Shown one piece after another: positions 8,292-15,110 of a stretch of 43,208 nucleotides of DNA (within the stretch, counting starts at the first letter, position 1; every line of letters starts with the position of its first letter). The notes under the pieces are model-generated. The model saw only the letters and a list, made by a program, of their open reading frames with translations, made no database searches and was not told where the DNA came from. Location of the stretch: positions 1-43,208 of the forward strand of contig JAIPDO010000033.1 in the NCBI GenBank assembly GCA_021737645.1, given 5' to 3'. The DNA comes from Desulfarculaceae bacterium. Lineage in GTDB: Bacteria > Desulfobacterota > Desulfarculia > Desulfarculales > Desulfarculaceae. A program made the position numbers and the translations under genes.

Positions 8292-9398
8292 CTAGCCCTC
8301 CTCCAGGATGGCTTTCAACTCATCCATGAAGCGCCGGTTCTCCTGGGGCAGGCCCACGCTGACGCGCAGGAACTCGGGCAGGCCATAGGAAGCCATCTTG
8401 CGCACGATGACCCCGCGCCTGAGCAAACCGTCGGCCACCTGGGAGGCTTTGGGGCCGATCTTGACCAGCACGAAGTTGGCCTGGCTGGGCACGTAGGTCA
8501 GGCCCAGGCTCTCAAAGCAGGCATAGAAGTCCTTGAGCCCCTGCCAAGTGAGCTCCATGGTCTTGTTGAAAAATTCCTCGTCGGCCAGGGCGGCGGTGCC
8601 CGCGGCCTGGGCCAGGATGGAGGTGTTGAAGGGCTGGCGCACCCGGTGCAGGATGTCCATGACTTCCACCGGCCCCAAGCCGAAGCCCACCCTTAGGCCG
8701 GCCAGGCCGTAGGCCTTGGAAAAGGTGCGCATCACCACCACCGGCACCTGGTGTTCCAAAAAGTCGGTGCCCTGGGCCACCTGGGGGTCGGAGGCGAACT
8801 CAATGTAGGCCTCGTCCAACACCACGATCACCCCGTCCGGCACCTGGTCGAGAAATGCCTTGAATTCCTCGGCGCTGAAGGCGGTGCCCGCCGGGTTGTC
8901 CGGGTTGTTCACGAACACCAAGCGGGTGCGCGGCTCGATGGCCTGGGCCAGGGCGTTGAGGTCCAGGCGGAAGTCGCTGAGAGGCACCTCCTTGAGTTGC
9001 CCCCCTGCCACCTGCACCAGCTTGGAGTACATGAGGAACGAGGGCGAGGCGGCCAGGGCCAGATCGCCGGGGCGCAAAAAGGCGCGGCACAACAACTCGA
9101 TGATCTCGTTGGAGCCATTGCCCAACACGATCTGCTCCTGGGCCAGGCCGTAGCGCCCAGCCAGGGCCTGGCGCAGCTCAAATCCCGCCCCGTCGGGGTA
9201 GCGGTGCAGGCCTTCTAGGGCCTGGGCCATGGCCGCCACCGCCTTGGGCGAGGGACCCAGGGGGTTTTCGTTGCTGGCCAGTTTGATGGCCCCGCTTATG
9301 CCCAACTCCCGCTCCAACTCCTCGATGGGCTTGCCCGGCTTATAGGGCACCAGGGCCTGAATCTCCGGAGGGACGGGAGGCAAATTACGCTTGTTCAC
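8292..9398 (-). CDS. hisC: Histidinol-phosphate aminotransferase
   Basis: PLP-dependent class I/II aminotransferase of histidine synthesis, converting imidazole acetol phosphate to histidinol phosphate. The 368-residue product has KLASNENPLGPSP at 39-51, the NNPDNPAGT substrate loop at 164-172, DEAYIEF at 195-201, the PLP lysine K228 in TFSKAYGLAGLR and a C-terminal R-V-S-V-G motif. It starts at GTG 9398 with AAGGA about 8 bases upstream. It is the first gene of the operon and has its own promoter candidate. Related aromatic aminotransferases share the fold, so a broader substrate range is possible. Confidence 0.92.
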   Translation of the reverse strand: MNKRNLPPVPPEIQALVPYKPGKPIEELERELGISGAIKLASNENPLGPSPKAVAAMAQALEGLHRYPDGAGFELRQALAGRYGLAQEQIVLGNGSNEIIELLCRAFLRPGDLALAASPSFLMYSKLVQVAGGQLKEVPLSDFRLDLNALAQAIEPRTRLVFVNNPDNPAGTAFSAEEFKAFLDQVPDGVIVVLDEAYIEFASDPQVAQGTDFLEHQVPVVVMRTFSKAYGLAGLRVGFGLGPVEVMDILHRVRQPFNTSILAQAAGTAALADEEFFNKTMELTWQGLKDFYACFESLGLTYVPSQANFVLVKIGPKASQVADGLLRRGVIVRKMASYGLPEFLRVSVGLPQENRRFMDELKAILEEG

Positions 9399-9494
9399 CA
9401 GATGTTTCCTTTTCTACGGCCTGTTCGCCAAGTCCCAAGCGCCTGGCGGCGGCGAGGCCTTCTAACTGCAAGGCCTAGCTTAAAAACGAGGCAA

Positions 9495-9524
9495 AACTTA
9501 CCCTGGGCTCGTTAAGGCTGTCAA
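9495..9524 (-). promoter_or_regulatory. Sigma70-like promoter upstream of hisC
   Basis: On the minus strand TTGACA (9524-9519), an 18-bp spacer and TAAGTT (9500-9495) lie about 97 bp before the hisC start, in the 140-bp gap behind the PPOX gene. It probably drives hisC-cmk-rpsA-sppA-EI24. Confidence 0.6.
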
Positions 9525-9538
9525 GGCTGGGCCGTGGC

Positions 9539-9967
9539 TTAGTCCAGTTCCACGAAGCTCGATTCCGTGGGCCCGGCCAAAAGTTGCAAGGAGCGCACCG
9601 CGACCACCAGCACCTTGGCCGCCGGGTCGGCGGTGATCCCGGCCAAATGGGGCATGCGCGCGGCAAAGCGGGCCTTGAGCGCCTCCTGCTTCGTTTCCGG
9701 CGCGGGGGCGCACACACCTACCACGGTCAGGGCCTTTACCGGCCGGCTCGGCTCACCAGCCAGGCGGTCGTCGATGAGCAGGCTCACCTGGGGGTTGGCC
9801 AGGATGTTGCGGTACTTCAAGGTCTCGGCCGAGGTGATCAAATAAATCATGCGCCCCTGCTCGCCGGGCAGATAGGCCATGAGCGAGGTATGGGGCTCCC
9901 GTCCCTTGGAAGTGGCCAACACGCAGGTGTCGTTTTCCCGGATAAACTCCAGCATGTTCTCCAGCAT
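9539..9967 (-). CDS. Pyridoxamine 5'-phosphate oxidase-fold (PPOX) flavoprotein
   Basis: A 142-residue split-barrel protein of the FMN- or F420-binding PPOX family. The N-terminal LEFIRENDTCVLATSKGREPHTSLMAYL and the following IYLITSAETLKYRNILANPQVSLLIDDR are typical of that family. It lacks the full-length PdxH features, so a PLP-synthesis role is unlikely. A small flavin-binding oxidoreductase or redox stress role is more plausible but unproven. It starts 3 bp after the cupin gene and ends the five-gene operon that begins with the SPOR protein. Confidence 0.85.
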   Translation of the reverse strand: MLENMLEFIRENDTCVLATSKGREPHTSLMAYLPGEQGRMIYLITSAETLKYRNILANPQVSLLIDDRLAGEPSRPVKALTVVGVCAPAPETKQEALKARFAARMPHLAGITADPAAKVLVVAVRSLQLLAGPTESSFVELD

Positions 9968-9970
9968 GGC

Positions 9971-10390
9971 TTACTCCTGGGCAAAGTCCACGGGCAGGTC
10001 GTCGTCGGCCTCATAGGGCCGGTCGCTAAGCTCCACAAAGGTGATGGTCTCTTGGGCGCAAAAGCGGTGGGCCACCCCGGCGGTTATGAACAGCCGGTCG
10101 CCCGCCTCCACTTGCATTTCCAGGCGCTCGCCGGTGGCCGGGCAAAACAACTCGGCGGTGCCCCTGCCGGCGGCGATATAGATGTATTCGTTCTTGCTCT
10201 GGTGCAGGTGCCCGCCCCGAAAGCCCGCGCCGGGCTCCAGGGTGAACATGCCCGCGCGGCGCACCTGGGGGCCGTTGAGGATCAGATGGCCCTCGCCTCG
10301 GGAGTCTTTAAAGCGCTTTTCCGTGGCGAACTCGCCGGTCAGGGGCAGCTTGACCACCTCCACCCGCTGGGCCAGGGCAGGCTCAGGCAT
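9971..10390 (-). CDS. Cupin-domain protein
   Basis: A 139-residue single-domain cupin. Cupin motif 1 is visible as GFRGGHLHQSKNEYIYIAAGRG, with the HxH and Glu metal ligands. Motif 2 is visible as GDRLFITAGVAHRF. The fold often binds a metal and a small carbohydrate or organic acid, but no substrate can be assigned. The C-terminus is acidic (YEADDDLPVDF). Its start overlaps the preceding gene by 8 bp, so it is co-translated with the upstream unknown gene. Confidence 0.85.
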   Translation of the reverse strand: MPEPALAQRVEVVKLPLTGEFATEKRFKDSRGEGHLILNGPQVRRAGMFTLEPGAGFRGGHLHQSKNEYIYIAAGRGTAELFCPATGERLEMQVEAGDRLFITAGVAHRFCAQETITFVELSDRPYEADDDLPVDFAQE

Positions 10391-10742
10391 CGGCCTTTTC
10401 CGCCGGGGCCGCCGCCTCGGGGGCGTCGTCGCCGGAGTCGTCGTCCTGGCCCTCGCTCTGGTTGGCCTCGTTAACCCCCGGCTGGAAGGCGTCGGGCGGC
10501 CCCAGGGAAGGGTCGGGCAGCATGGCCAGATCTTCCAGGGCCTGTTCCAAAAGATCCACCCGGTCGCCCACCGGCTTTAGCCGGTCCACGAACAGGTAGT
10601 AGCGGCCCTTGAACCAGCACAAACCGCTCTTGAGGTGCAGTCCGGCGAATTGCAGCTTTTCATAGGCCAGTTGCACCCCCTTGCCCCGCACCTCGCGCTC
10701 CAGCTGGGCCAGGCGCTCTTTGCCCCGTTTTGCCGCGCTCAC
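10383..10742 (-). CDS. Conserved-looking hypothetical protein with acidic tail
   Basis: A 119-residue protein I do not recognise. The N-terminal 75 residues look folded: a basic helix (AAKRGKERLAQLEREVRGKGVQ), then LHLKSGLCWFKGRYYLFVDRL. The last 40 residues are disordered and acidic (EGQDDDSGDDAPEAAAPAEKADA). It starts at GTG 10742 with AGGTGAAGG just upstream. Both neighbours are within 12 bp or overlap. The phrase WFKGRYYLFVDR resembles GKPVIFIERR in the preceding gene's product, and both are small proteins about a conserved surface strand. This suggests, weakly, a paired or distantly related function. Confidence 0.75.
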   Translation of the reverse strand: MSAAKRGKERLAQLEREVRGKGVQLAYEKLQFAGLHLKSGLCWFKGRYYLFVDRLKPVGDRVDLLEQALEDLAMLPDPSLGPPDAFQPGVNEANQSEGQDDDSGDDAPEAAAPAEKADA

Positions 10743-10754
10743 TAGACCTTCACC

Positions 10755-11054
10755 TCAGTCATCCCATTCGTCTCCTCGGCCGCTGGGGCCGCCCAGATCG
10801 TCCAGAAAGCTACGCACCGCCGGCCGCAGGTAAACCCCGTCCAGGTTCAGGGCCAGCAGGCCCATACCCAGGCGGCGGCAGTGCTGGGCGGTGTCTTGCC
10901 GCCGCTCGATGAATATTACCGGTTTTCCCCGCAGGCGGCAGAGCCCGCTTCGGGCCGAGGGGTCCTCGCCCCCGTCCAGGCTCTCCAGGCGAACCTCCAC
11001 CCCCAGCCCCTGGGCCACTTCATTGAGCAAAAACCACAGGCGCTTGTCATCCAT
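10755..11054 (-). CDS. Small hypothetical protein
   Basis: A 99-residue protein starting MDDKRLWFLLNEVAQGLGVEV. The middle reads GLCRLRGKPVIFIERRQDTAQHCRRLGMGLLALNLDGVYLRPAVRSFL and the tail is acidic. I do not recognise the family. The start ATG at 11054 is 8 bp after the SPOR gene stop. A longer reading upstream would run into the SPOR coding region in another frame. It lies in the middle of the SPOR-cupin-PPOX operon. Confidence 0.75.
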   Translation of the reverse strand: MDDKRLWFLLNEVAQGLGVEVRLESLDGGEDPSARSGLCRLRGKPVIFIERRQDTAQHCRRLGMGLLALNLDGVYLRPAVRSFLDDLGGPSGRGDEWDD

Positions 11055-11062
11055 GATCCGGC

Positions 11063-11803
11063 TCAGCGCAGAGGAAGCAGAAAGGCGTCGCTGATCAGGC
11101 CCCGCTTTTCCCAGACTTTGTACTGGCCCTTGGCCTCGGCCAGGGTGGCGAAGTTGCCCACGCAGACCCGGTGCCAAGTGCCCCGCTTGCCCAGGTCCAC
11201 CTGGTTCACTCTGGCGGGCAGGCCCTGGCCGGCCAGGCGCTGGGCGTAGTTTTGGGCCACGGCCTCGCGCCGGAACGAGGCGGCGCACACCGTCCAGGCG
11301 TCCCGGCTGGTTGCGGTTGCCGCTGTTTTCACCGGCTTGGACGCCGGGGCGGTGCTGGTGGTCGCCGTGCTTTCGGTGGTGCTGGTCGTAGTGCTGCTGG
11401 TGGTCGTGGTGCTCGTACTAGTGGTGGTGGTGCTGCTGGTGGTTTCCATCGCATGGCTGAATGGCGGAACCGCGCCGCTGACTTTTGGCTGGGGCGGAGG
11501 CATGGTTTCGCCGTCGTCCATGGCCGCCGGGCCGCTGGATTGGGCCTGGCGGGCCATCATGAACTGAGGCAGCCAGCTAAACCCGTGGCCGGGTGCGGAC
11601 CACCAGGCCACGGCGCAAAAACCGGCAATCAAGACCACTCCCACCACGGCCAGCCATAGGAAACGCCGCCGCTGGCCGCCCCACAGGCGGGGCGCCCCTG
11701 GGCGCACGCGCCGGGCCTGAAGGTAACGGTATAGGTAGAGCAGGCCACTCCCCAGGCACAGCACGCCGCCGACAAGCAAAACCAACAGGATCAGAGCAGA
11801 CAT
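11063..11803 (-). CDS. SPOR-domain membrane protein with Ser/Thr-rich linker
   Basis: A 246-residue inner-membrane protein. It has two hydrophobic segments (about 3-26 and 48-69) and a run of about 30 almost pure Thr and Ser residues at 121-151. A C-terminal SPOR domain follows at about 168-243 (AWTVCAASFRREAVAQNYAQRL, VNQVDLGKRGTWHRVCVGNFATLAEA). SPOR domains bind denuded peptidoglycan at division sites, so a cell-wall or division role is likely. The Thr/Ser run should be an extended periplasmic spacer. GGTGGGG lies just before the ATG. First gene of a five-gene operon. Confidence 0.88.
   Translation of the reverse strand: MSALILLVLLVGGVLCLGSGLLYLYRYLQARRVRPGAPRLWGGQRRRFLWLAVVGVVLIAGFCAVAWWSAPGHGFSWLPQFMMARQAQSSGPAAMDDGETMPPPQPKVSGAVPPFSHAMETTSSTTTTSTSTTTTSSTTTSTTESTATTSTAPASKPVKTAATATSRDAWTVCAASFRREAVAQNYAQRLAGQGLPARVNQVDLGKRGTWHRVCVGNFATLAEAKGQYKVWEKRGLISDAFLLPLR
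11351..11443 (-). repeat. Low-complexity Thr/Ser codon tract in SPOR gene
   Basis: The DNA alternates ACC/ACG/AGC-type codons (on the plus strand runs such as GGTGGTGGTG) and encodes about 31 residues, nearly all Thr or Ser. Such tracts can change length by slippage. Confidence 0.8.
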
Positions 11804-11900
11804 AACCCCACCGTAAAAGCCAATAAAAGTGTATTTACGCTAGCACTACCACCCCGTGTTTACAAGGCCCGGCTGCGGCTTCTCACGCGGCCGTCCATCC

Positions 11901-11930
11901 TTGACAACCCCTGACGGCGGGGGCATCATT
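11901..11930 (+). promoter_or_regulatory. Weak promoter candidate for the IclR gene
   Basis: TTGACA (11901-11906) with an 18-bp spacer to ATCATT (11925-11930), 28 bp before the start. The -35 is perfect and the -10 is poor, which would fit a regulated or autoregulated promoter. Confidence 0.4.
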
Positions 11931-11958
11931 AAGGCCGTCTGTTCACTAAGGAGAACGC

Positions 11959-12717
11959 ATGCCCACCCAGACCGGTTACCGCGCCCCATCGGTGGGCCGT
12001 GCCCTCAAGATATTGGAATTGGTGGCCCAGAGCCGCGATGGAATCGGTATCAGCGAACTTTCCCGCCACCTGGGGATAAGCAAGGGCACGGTGTTCGGCC
12101 TGTGCAAGCAGTTGGAGGCCGGTGGAGCCCTAAGCCGGGACCCGGCCAGCAAGCGCTACGGCCTGGGCCCCCTGGTGGCCACCCTGGCCCGGCGCGGCTT
12201 TGCCCAGGCCAGCCTGCGCGATGCTGCCGGTCCGGAGATGACCCGCCTTTGCAGCCGTTTGGATGAATCGGTGTTCCTTGGGGTCATGGGCCGGGGAGAG
12301 GTGATGGTGGTGGAAGCCCGCCAGCCGCCGGAGCAGATCCGCATCTCCGCCGGGCCGGGCACCCGCCTGCCTCTGCTGGCCGGAGCGGTTGGCAAGGTAT
12401 TTTTGGCCGGACAGCCCCCGGCGGTGGTGGACAAAATCCTGGCCCAGGGCCTGCCCCGCCACACCCCCGATTCAGTGGTGGACCTTCAGGAGTACCGCAA
12501 GCAGCTAGAGCAGGTGCGCGAGCAGGGATACGCCGTGGAGCACGACGAATATCTCACCGGGATCTGGGGAGTTGCGGTTTTGGTGGGCAGCGCGGGGGGC
12601 CTGGCCTCGGCTCTTTACGTGGTGGGCTTCACCTCATCGCTGACCCCGGGCCACTTGGACGAGGTGGTTCGCGAAACCATGGAAAGCGCCCGAAGCATCC
12701 GGCAGAGCCTTCATTAG
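11959..12717 (+). CDS. IclR-family transcriptional regulator
   Basis: A 252-residue DNA-binding regulator. It has an N-terminal winged helix-turn-helix at about 9-70 (SVGRALKILELVA, GISELSRHLGISKGTVFGLCKQL, KRYGLGP). A C-terminal effector-binding domain (about 80-250) includes GTRLPLLAGAVGKVFLA, GYAVEHDEYLTGIWGVAV and the final RETMESARSIRQSL. Family members control carbon-source catabolism. No catabolic operon is adjacent, so the target is unknown. AAGGAG lies 5 bases before the ATG. Confidence 0.92.
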   Translation: MPTQTGYRAPSVGRALKILELVAQSRDGIGISELSRHLGISKGTVFGLCKQLEAGGALSRDPASKRYGLGPLVATLARRGFAQASLRDAAGPEMTRLCSRLDESVFLGVMGRGEVMVVEARQPPEQIRISAGPGTRLPLLAGAVGKVFLAGQPPAVVDKILAQGLPRHTPDSVVDLQEYRKQLEQVREQGYAVEHDEYLTGIWGVAVLVGSAGGLASALYVVGFTSSLTPGHLDEVVRETMESARSIRQSLH

Positions 12718-12730
12718 CCCCGCAAGGATT

Positions 12731-13009
12731 TCAAGGTTTTACTTCAAACCAAGGTCCGTCTATGCGTTGCCCCCGGCAGGCCGGGCAGCGCCCCGGTGCG
12801 TCCAGGCGGCTGCGCTTGGTAAAGACGTAGCCGCATCCCCGGCACTTGGCGGGGGCCACCACCAGGCCCTTGCCCAACGAGCGCTGCAAGTGGCTGAGAT
12901 GCTCCTCAGCCTCCCGGCGGGTGATGAGCAACTCGCCGGCCAACTCCAGGGCGCTCCAGGGCCCCTGGGTCAAAATCTGGGCGATGGTCTGTCGGATGGT
13001 CAGAGGCAA
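12731..13009 (-). CDS. Small HTH/zinc-ribbon regulator
   Basis: A 92-residue protein with an N-terminal winged helix (TIRQTIAQILTQGPWSALELAGELLITRREAEEHLSHLQRSL). A C-terminal zinc ribbon with two CxxC pairs (CRGCGYVF and CPACR) follows. It matches the small predicted regulators described as HTH fused to a Zn ribbon. I place the start at TTG 13009. An in-frame TTG at 13075 would lie inside the SRP RNA gene, whose 3' end is at 13022. No good ribosome site precedes the TTG, so its expression may depend on read-through from the RNA gene. Target unknown. Confidence 0.75.
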   Translation of the reverse strand: MPLTIRQTIAQILTQGPWSALELAGELLITRREAEEHLSHLQRSLGKGLVVAPAKCRGCGYVFTKRSRLDAPGRCPACRGQRIDGPWFEVKP

Positions 13010-13021
13010 AACGAAAGATGA

Positions 13022-13292
13022 CCCCAGCCGTGCATCCTGCGTCGAATTTTCCGCCAAGGGGCATGCGAAACACAAGATCTGGATCCAGAGCGCTCCGCGA
13101 CACGCACCGCATCGCTTATCGCTGCTTCCTTCCGGATCTGACGAGGTTCACGACCGCACGTCGCGCGGTGTCCGGACAAAACCTCGTGATCACAAAAACA
13201 CCTTGGCGGCCAACCCTTGGCAAGCCTTCGACCCCGCAAAAGCGGATTTCGGGAAAAGGGCACCGCTAGCTCCCCGCCTAGCACGGCCGGGG
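13022..13292 (-). ncRNA. ffs: Large bacterial signal recognition particle RNA with Alu domain
   Basis: The RNA core of the signal recognition particle, read on the minus strand. The S domain has the invariant hairpin GTCAGATCCGGAAGGAAGCA (near 13116-13137), which binds Ffh. The 5' part has the Alu-domain consensus GTGCTAGGCGGGGAGCTAGC followed by GGTGCCC, AATCCGC and GGGGTCGAAGG, closely like the 271-nt Bacillus scRNA. The ends close in a 12-bp helix: CCCCGGCCGTGC (13292-13281) pairs with GCACGGCTGGGG (13033-13022), giving about 271 nt. TCATCTTTCGTTTT after the 3' end may act as terminator. Transcript ends are predicted from pairing, not measured. Confidence 0.93.
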
Positions 13293-13318
13293 TCAAAACG
13301 TATTTCTTGGTCAACCAC

Positions 13319-13351
13319 AAAAAACAGCCCCGCCGCTCAATAGGACGGGGC
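13319..13351 (-). terminator. Rho-independent terminator after the HU gene
   Basis: On the minus strand GCCCCG pairs with CGGGGC around a 13-base loop (13351-13327), followed by TGTTTTTT. It separates the HU gene from the SRP RNA gene. Confidence 0.8.
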
Positions 13352-13407
13352 GAAATTATCTAAATATCAGAGACACGGCAAGACCGGCCCAAGGACCGCA
13401 AGCGGGC

Positions 13408-13689
13408 TTAGTCCAACGAGTCCACGCGCTCTTTGAGCTCTTTGCCCACCTTGAAGAAGGGCAACTTCTTCTTGCCCACGTCGATTATCTCGCCCGTCTT
13501 GGGATTGCGCCCCTGGTAGCCGTCGTAGTCCTTGACCTTGAAGCTGCCAAACCCGCGAATCTCCACCCGATCACCGAGAATAAGGGCATCCTCGACAGAT
13601 CCGAAAATGGTGTTGATCACCATCTCCGCTTTTTTGATGGTAAGGCCTTCGGCTTTAGCCAGCGCCTCTATTAGCTGAGACTTGTTCAT
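13408..13689 (-). CDS. HU/IHF-family DNA-binding protein
   Basis: A 93-residue nucleoid protein that bends DNA as a dimer. It begins MNKSQLIEALAKAEGL and carries the HU signature GFGSFKVKDYDGYQGRNPKTGE, with the DNA-intercalating RNP arm, then KKKLPFFKVGKELKERV. The sequence is closer to the IHF-beta-like HU proteins of Desulfobacterota than to E. coli HU, but HU versus IHF cannot be settled without alignment. AAGGAG lies about 9 bases before the ATG. It has a near-consensus promoter and its own terminator, so it is monocistronic and probably strongly expressed. Confidence 0.93.
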   Translation of the reverse strand: MNKSQLIEALAKAEGLTIKKAEMVINTIFGSVEDALILGDRVEIRGFGSFKVKDYDGYQGRNPKTGEIIDVGKKKLPFFKVGKELKERVDSLD

Positions 13690-13736
13690 GGACGGGCACT
13701 CCTTGCCGGTAATAAGACTGTAGGCTTTAGCTAACG

Positions 13737-13765
13737 ATTGTATGCAGTTGGCTTGCTTCTGTCAA
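13737..13765 (-). promoter_or_regulatory. Strong sigma70 promoter of the HU gene
   Basis: On the minus strand TTGACA (13765-13760), exactly 17 bp, then TACAAT (13742-13737). The -10 lies 47 bp before the HU start codon. This is the best promoter match in the window. Confidence 0.85.
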
Positions 13766-13827
13766 GCAGCTAAACTTAGACGCCAACCCGGCCCCCCTGG
13801 CTGCACGCCTTTTCATATCATGCCTAG

Positions 13828-13850
13828 TTGACAGACGCCCGGCCTGTCAA
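13828..13850. repeat. Inverted TTGACAG repeat and A/T-rich block upstream of the HU gene
   Basis: TTGACAG (13828-13834) and CTGTCAA (13844-13850) form a perfect 7-bp inverted repeat with a 9-bp spacer. Each arm contains a -35 consensus facing inward on its own strand. A third copy is the -35 of the HU promoter (13759-13765). The next 33 bases (13851-13883) are almost all A and T. The rest of the 344-bp gap 13690-14033 holds the two promoters listed here and no gene. Confidence 0.6.
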
Positions 13851-13971
13851 GCTATTTTTTATAAATTTATCTATATATTAGTCCAATTACTCTCGCCTGG
13901 GGCCCGCCCGGAGGGCCTGCGGTGCAGCCCAAACGCACCTGTAAAAAAGCAGCGCGCCATTTTGTCTCCTT

Positions 13972-13999
13972 TTGCCCAAGCCGTGGCTCATGCTATTAA
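13972..13999 (+). promoter_or_regulatory. Promoter candidate for the 14,034 gene
   Basis: TTGCCC (13972-13977), a 16-bp spacer and TATTAA (13994-13999), 34 bp before the GTG start. It would drive the 14.0-18.8 kb glycan gene set. Confidence 0.5.
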
Positions 14000-14033
14000 T
14001 TAAGCTGACTTTAAGGGATGGGAGTAAAAATCC

Positions 14034-15059
14034 GTGCGCTACCTGAGCAAGATATTGTCGACCGCCCTGATGCTCTGCTGCCTCTGCGCTGGCATGGCCT
14101 TGGCCCAGGAGCCCCAGGATTTTCTGGACCAAGCCCTGTACCGGCACGACTACCAAGACCAGCGCTGGGCTATCTCCGCCCAGGAGTTGGACTTGTTGGT
14201 GGACAACCTGGTGGGGGTGCTGGCCGTGATCAGCCAGCCGGAGTTCAAGCGACGCCACCCCCTCATGGGCAACTTGGTTTTGCAGCAGTTGGGCGGCACT
14301 GCCCATTCTTTCAGCCTGAGGACCTACAGCAACCAAGCCCAGGTGACCATGGAGCGCCCCGGCCCCAAGGTGATCGTGTACCGGGCTCAGATAACCATGC
14401 AAAAGCTGGGCTTGTCGGTGAGCGGGCAGATGCTCATCCGCGTGCGCCTGCAATATGCCTCACCCCAGGACCAGACGCTGCGGGCCGAGGTCACCGTGGC
14501 GTTCCGCCCGGCCTCGGATATGCTGGCCGCGGCCCTCAAGCCGGTCATGGCCTCTTTCCAGGAAGAGATGGACCGCCTGGGCGGCAAAGCCATGGTGCAG
14601 ATTCAGGATTTTCTGCGTATTTATAAACAGGAGCGCCACGGGGCCTTCAGCCGGGCGGGCCTGCTCGGCCAGTTGGCTCTCATAAACCAGCGCCGCCTGG
14701 TGCAGGCCGCCGAACTGAAACAACGCACCGCTACGGCGGGAAGCGCCCTAGCTTCCGGTGGCCTGGGCCGCATCGCCCTGGCCCTGGCCACGGCCCTGGT
14801 GTTGCTGGTGGGCTTGGCCCTGGGCTGGGTGCTGGCCAATCGGCTGAGGGCCACTCGCGACCAAAAGCTCTTGCGCAAGAGCCTGCGAGCCCAGCGGGAG
14901 CAAGCGGCCTTGGACAAAAGGCTGGTAAAATTGTTAAAAAGCAGAGGGGGCTCCCCGCAGGCCACCACCGAGGCCAAACTGGAGCACCAGCGGCTCAGCC
15001 GAGAATTGCTCCAGCGCCTGGGGCATGACGGCAAACCATCCCGGCAAACGAAAAAATAG
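14034..15059 (+). CDS. Hypothetical secreted/membrane protein with C-terminal cytoplasmic tail
   Basis: A 341-residue protein I do not recognise. It has a signal peptide (residues 1-24, ending GMALA). A periplasmic domain of about 215 residues includes strands such as TMERPGPKVIVYRAQITMQKLGLSVSGQMLIRVRL. One transmembrane helix lies near 246-268 (IALALATALVLLVGLALGWVLA), followed by a basic, probably helical cytoplasmic tail of 70 residues. The start is GTG 14034, with GGGAG 9 bases upstream. It is the first gene of a plus-strand set with the glycosyltransferases, so an envelope or glycan-related role is inferred from position only. Confidence 0.8.
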   Translation: MRYLSKILSTALMLCCLCAGMALAQEPQDFLDQALYRHDYQDQRWAISAQELDLLVDNLVGVLAVISQPEFKRRHPLMGNLVLQQLGGTAHSFSLRTYSNQAQVTMERPGPKVIVYRAQITMQKLGLSVSGQMLIRVRLQYASPQDQTLRAEVTVAFRPASDMLAAALKPVMASFQEEMDRLGGKAMVQIQDFLRIYKQERHGAFSRAGLLGQLALINQRRLVQAAELKQRTATAGSALASGGLGRIALALATALVLLVGLALGWVLANRLRATRDQKLLRKSLRAQREQAALDKRLVKLLKSRGGSPQATTEAKLEHQRLSRELLQRLGHDGKPSRQTKK

Positions 15060-15075
15060 CGGCCTAACGGTCCCC

Positions 15076-15092
15076 GGCCCGGACACCGGGCC
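15076..15092 (+). other. GC-rich hairpin between two genes
   Basis: GGCCCGG-ACA-CCGGGCC is a 7-bp perfect stem in the 51-bp gap before the methyltransferase-GT2 gene. There is no T-run, so it is not a standard terminator. It could damp read-through. Confidence 0.35.
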
Positions 15093-15110
15093 CCACGCGA
15101 AGGAACAAAC

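Noticed and set aside
9399..9538. A T-box or attenuator leader before hisC.
   Set aside because: No T-box sequence, His codon run or terminator/antiterminator pair can be seen; only a promoter candidate.
13084..13176. A short 4.5S-type SRP RNA only.
   Set aside because: The 5' Alu-domain consensus and the 12-bp outer helix extend the RNA to about 271 nt.
13000..13320. Short open frames on both strands across 13.0-13.3 kb.
   Set aside because: This stretch is the SRP RNA gene; the pairing and Alu and S-domain signatures explain it fully.
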